This document shows positions 5,275 through 6,416 of a stretch of DNA of 6,416 nt, one piece after another (within the stretch, counting starts at the first letter, position 1; the number at the start of each line of letters is the position of its first letter). The stretch comes from Clostridia bacterium. GTDB lineage: Bacteria; Bacillota; Clostridia; Christensenellales; UBA1242. The position numbers and the translations under genes were made by a program. Under the pieces are notes generated by a model. That model was given only the letters and a program-made list of their open reading frames with translations. It ran no database searches and had not been told where the DNA came from. The stretch covers positions 1 to 6,416 of the forward strand of contig JAFSXW010000006.1 in the NCBI GenBank assembly GCA_017443885.1. Reading direction: 5' to 3'.

Positions 5275-6416
5275 TTAATTTTTTAAATATACATCATACC
5301 CCGCTTTATCACTTGCATCTTGCTTTGTAAAGTGGCTTGTCAGGTAATGTGATTTTGATACATCAAGCCCTGTTTTAATATAAATTTTGGCGGACCCTGT
5401 TAAGTATACCAACAATCTATCCGCAGACTCATAATCTACCAATGAATTTGCAATCACTGGGCTATCAATTATAACAGTTGAACGATCATGATTGCCAAAT
5501 GCCTGACTTTCAATCTCAATCACCTGTGAAGGGATATATAAATCGTTAATTTGAGAGTTAAGTGCTCTAGATTTTATTTGCTTTAATTTTGAATTTGGTG
5601 AAATGTTCACTATTGTTAAATAATAGCAATCAAACGCATCTTCATCTATAATCTCAACGCTATCAGGGATTGTTACAGATTTTATAAGGCTATCCATAAA
5701 TGCATATTTTTTAATTTTTGTAACACCATCAGGAATAACTAAATCAACAACTTTTTCATTGTTAACATAAAGATCTACAGCAGCAACAACATAATTCTCA
5801 TTTGTATGATATAAAGGATTTGAATATGAGTCATCAAAGGTTATATTACACCACGTAGCAATATCAGTTATATAAACTTTATTTAAATTAAAACAATGAA
5901 GAAAAGCGGCACTTCCTATACTTGTGATGGTGTTAGGGATCGAAATACTTGTAATGGTGCTATTATTTTCAAACGCTCTTGCACTAATAGTTGTAACTTC
6001 TTTAATTTGATTATTTTTAACCACATATTGTGGTATCACAACGTCTGCAGAACTTCCATTATAGCCAACAACAGTGGAACCACTAATTTGCAATCCTGTG
6101 GTATTGCCAAAATACTCATTGATTTTTGCTTCATCCCATTGCGCCTGCAATGTAACATCTCCGCTAATTGTGGTAAAATTATCAACAACATTACTAGTTC
6201 CTTTTATCACCCACCCAGTTAAACATTCACCTACAGGGTTAATAAACGATGGGAATTTATTAAACCAACTATTACGTGGAATTGAAACGCCTTTTTTATA
6301 ATTTGCAACATTAGCAAAATTGCCACCATAATCCGCAACTACAGCAGGTGTATTATAATCAAAAGTTACATACACAGTATTCTGCGCTAACAATACACCC
6401 GAGCAAGATAATATTG
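5275..6416 (-). CDS. Exported BspA-like leucine-rich repeat protein, 5' end outside window
   Basis: This is the C-terminal 379 residues of a probable surface or secreted protein; the frame stays open to the right edge, so the start is missing. The TTG at 6391-6393 is better read as an internal leucine. The first visible residues, ILSCSGVLLAQN, look like the end of a signal peptide; ILSC could be a lipobox giving a lipoprotein, or cleavage could fall after LLA. Residues about 14-93 resemble the InlB/Flg_new (Listeria-Bacteroides) beta domain, ending GDVTLQAQW. Residues about 105-330 are LRR_5-type repeats with IxxxAF and VTIPDSVEIIDEDAF patterns, plus a family insert beginning VYITDIATWCNITF. 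There is no LPXTG motif or C-terminal membrane segment, so anchoring would depend on the N-terminus. BspA-like proteins often bind host or matrix molecules, but the ligand here is unknown. The gene converges on rpsU and has its own terminator. Confidence 0.88.
   Translation of the reverse strand, partial: ILSCSGVLLAQNTVYVTFDYNTPAVVADYGGNFANVANYKKGVSIPRNSWFNKFPSFINPVGECLTGWVIKGTSNVVDNFTTISGDVTLQAQWDEAKINEYFGNTTGLQISGSTVVGYNGSSADVVIPQYVVKNNQIKEVTTISARAFENNSTITSISIPNTITSIGSAAFLHCFNLNKVYITDIATWCNITFDDSYSNPLYHTNENYVVAAVDLYVNNEKVVDLVIPDGVTKIKKYAFMDSLIKSVTIPDSVEIIDEDAFDCYYLTIVNISPNSKLKQIKSRALNSQINDLYIPSQVIEIESQAFGNHDRSTVIIDSPVIANSLVDYESADRLLVYLTGSAKIYIKTGLDVSKSHYLTSHFTKQDASDKAGYDVYLKN

Noticed and set aside
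5896..6301. Plus-strand open frames inside the LRR gene
   Set aside because: They are antisense to a coding region with clear domain signatures and show no ribosome binding site or recognisable domain.

Overview
The window is AT-rich bacterial DNA (three 60-base coding lines that I counted are 35-38% GC) and looks like chromosome from a Bacillota (Firmicutes) organism, probably a Clostridia-like gut lineage. Three things point there: the neighbouring pcrA and ligA genes, a pair also adjacent in Bacillus subtilis; a PcrA-type helicase with the C-terminal Tudor-like domain; and strong AGGAG-type ribosome binding sites. Where I checked, tryptophan is encoded by TGG, and all complete genes read through under the standard bacterial code. 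The genus cannot be named from this sequence.

Layout, left to right. Positions 1-89 are non-coding: a GC-rich block with small hairpins, then an in-register 7-bp tandem repeat that touches the ligA stop codon. Positions 90-4310 hold a leftward two-gene operon, pcrA then ligA, with a 9-base gap in which the pcrA stop codon lies inside the ligA ribosome binding site. Positions 4311-4491 are a divergent control region. It has a plausible pcrA promoter whose -10 box overlaps a perfect 17-bp palindrome, and a weaker possible promoter for the rightward gene. Positions 4492-4848 encode an unrecognised 118-residue charged protein. Positions 4882-5123 hold a textbook promoter and rpsU (ribosomal protein S21). 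Positions 5124-5274 hold two hairpin terminators between the convergent rpsU and the next gene. From 5275 to the right edge lies the 3' part of a leftward gene for an exported protein with an InlB/Flg_new-type beta domain and BspA-like leucine-rich repeats; its start lies beyond the window.

The genes fall into three functions: DNA repair and replication (PcrA removes obstacles and unwinds DNA, LigA seals nicks), translation (S21), and the cell surface (the LRR protein). I see no mobile-element gene, CRISPR array, RNA gene or defence system. The least explained items are the repeat at 1-89, the palindrome at the pcrA promoter, and the small protein between pcrA and rpsU. None of these alone shows a new biological system.
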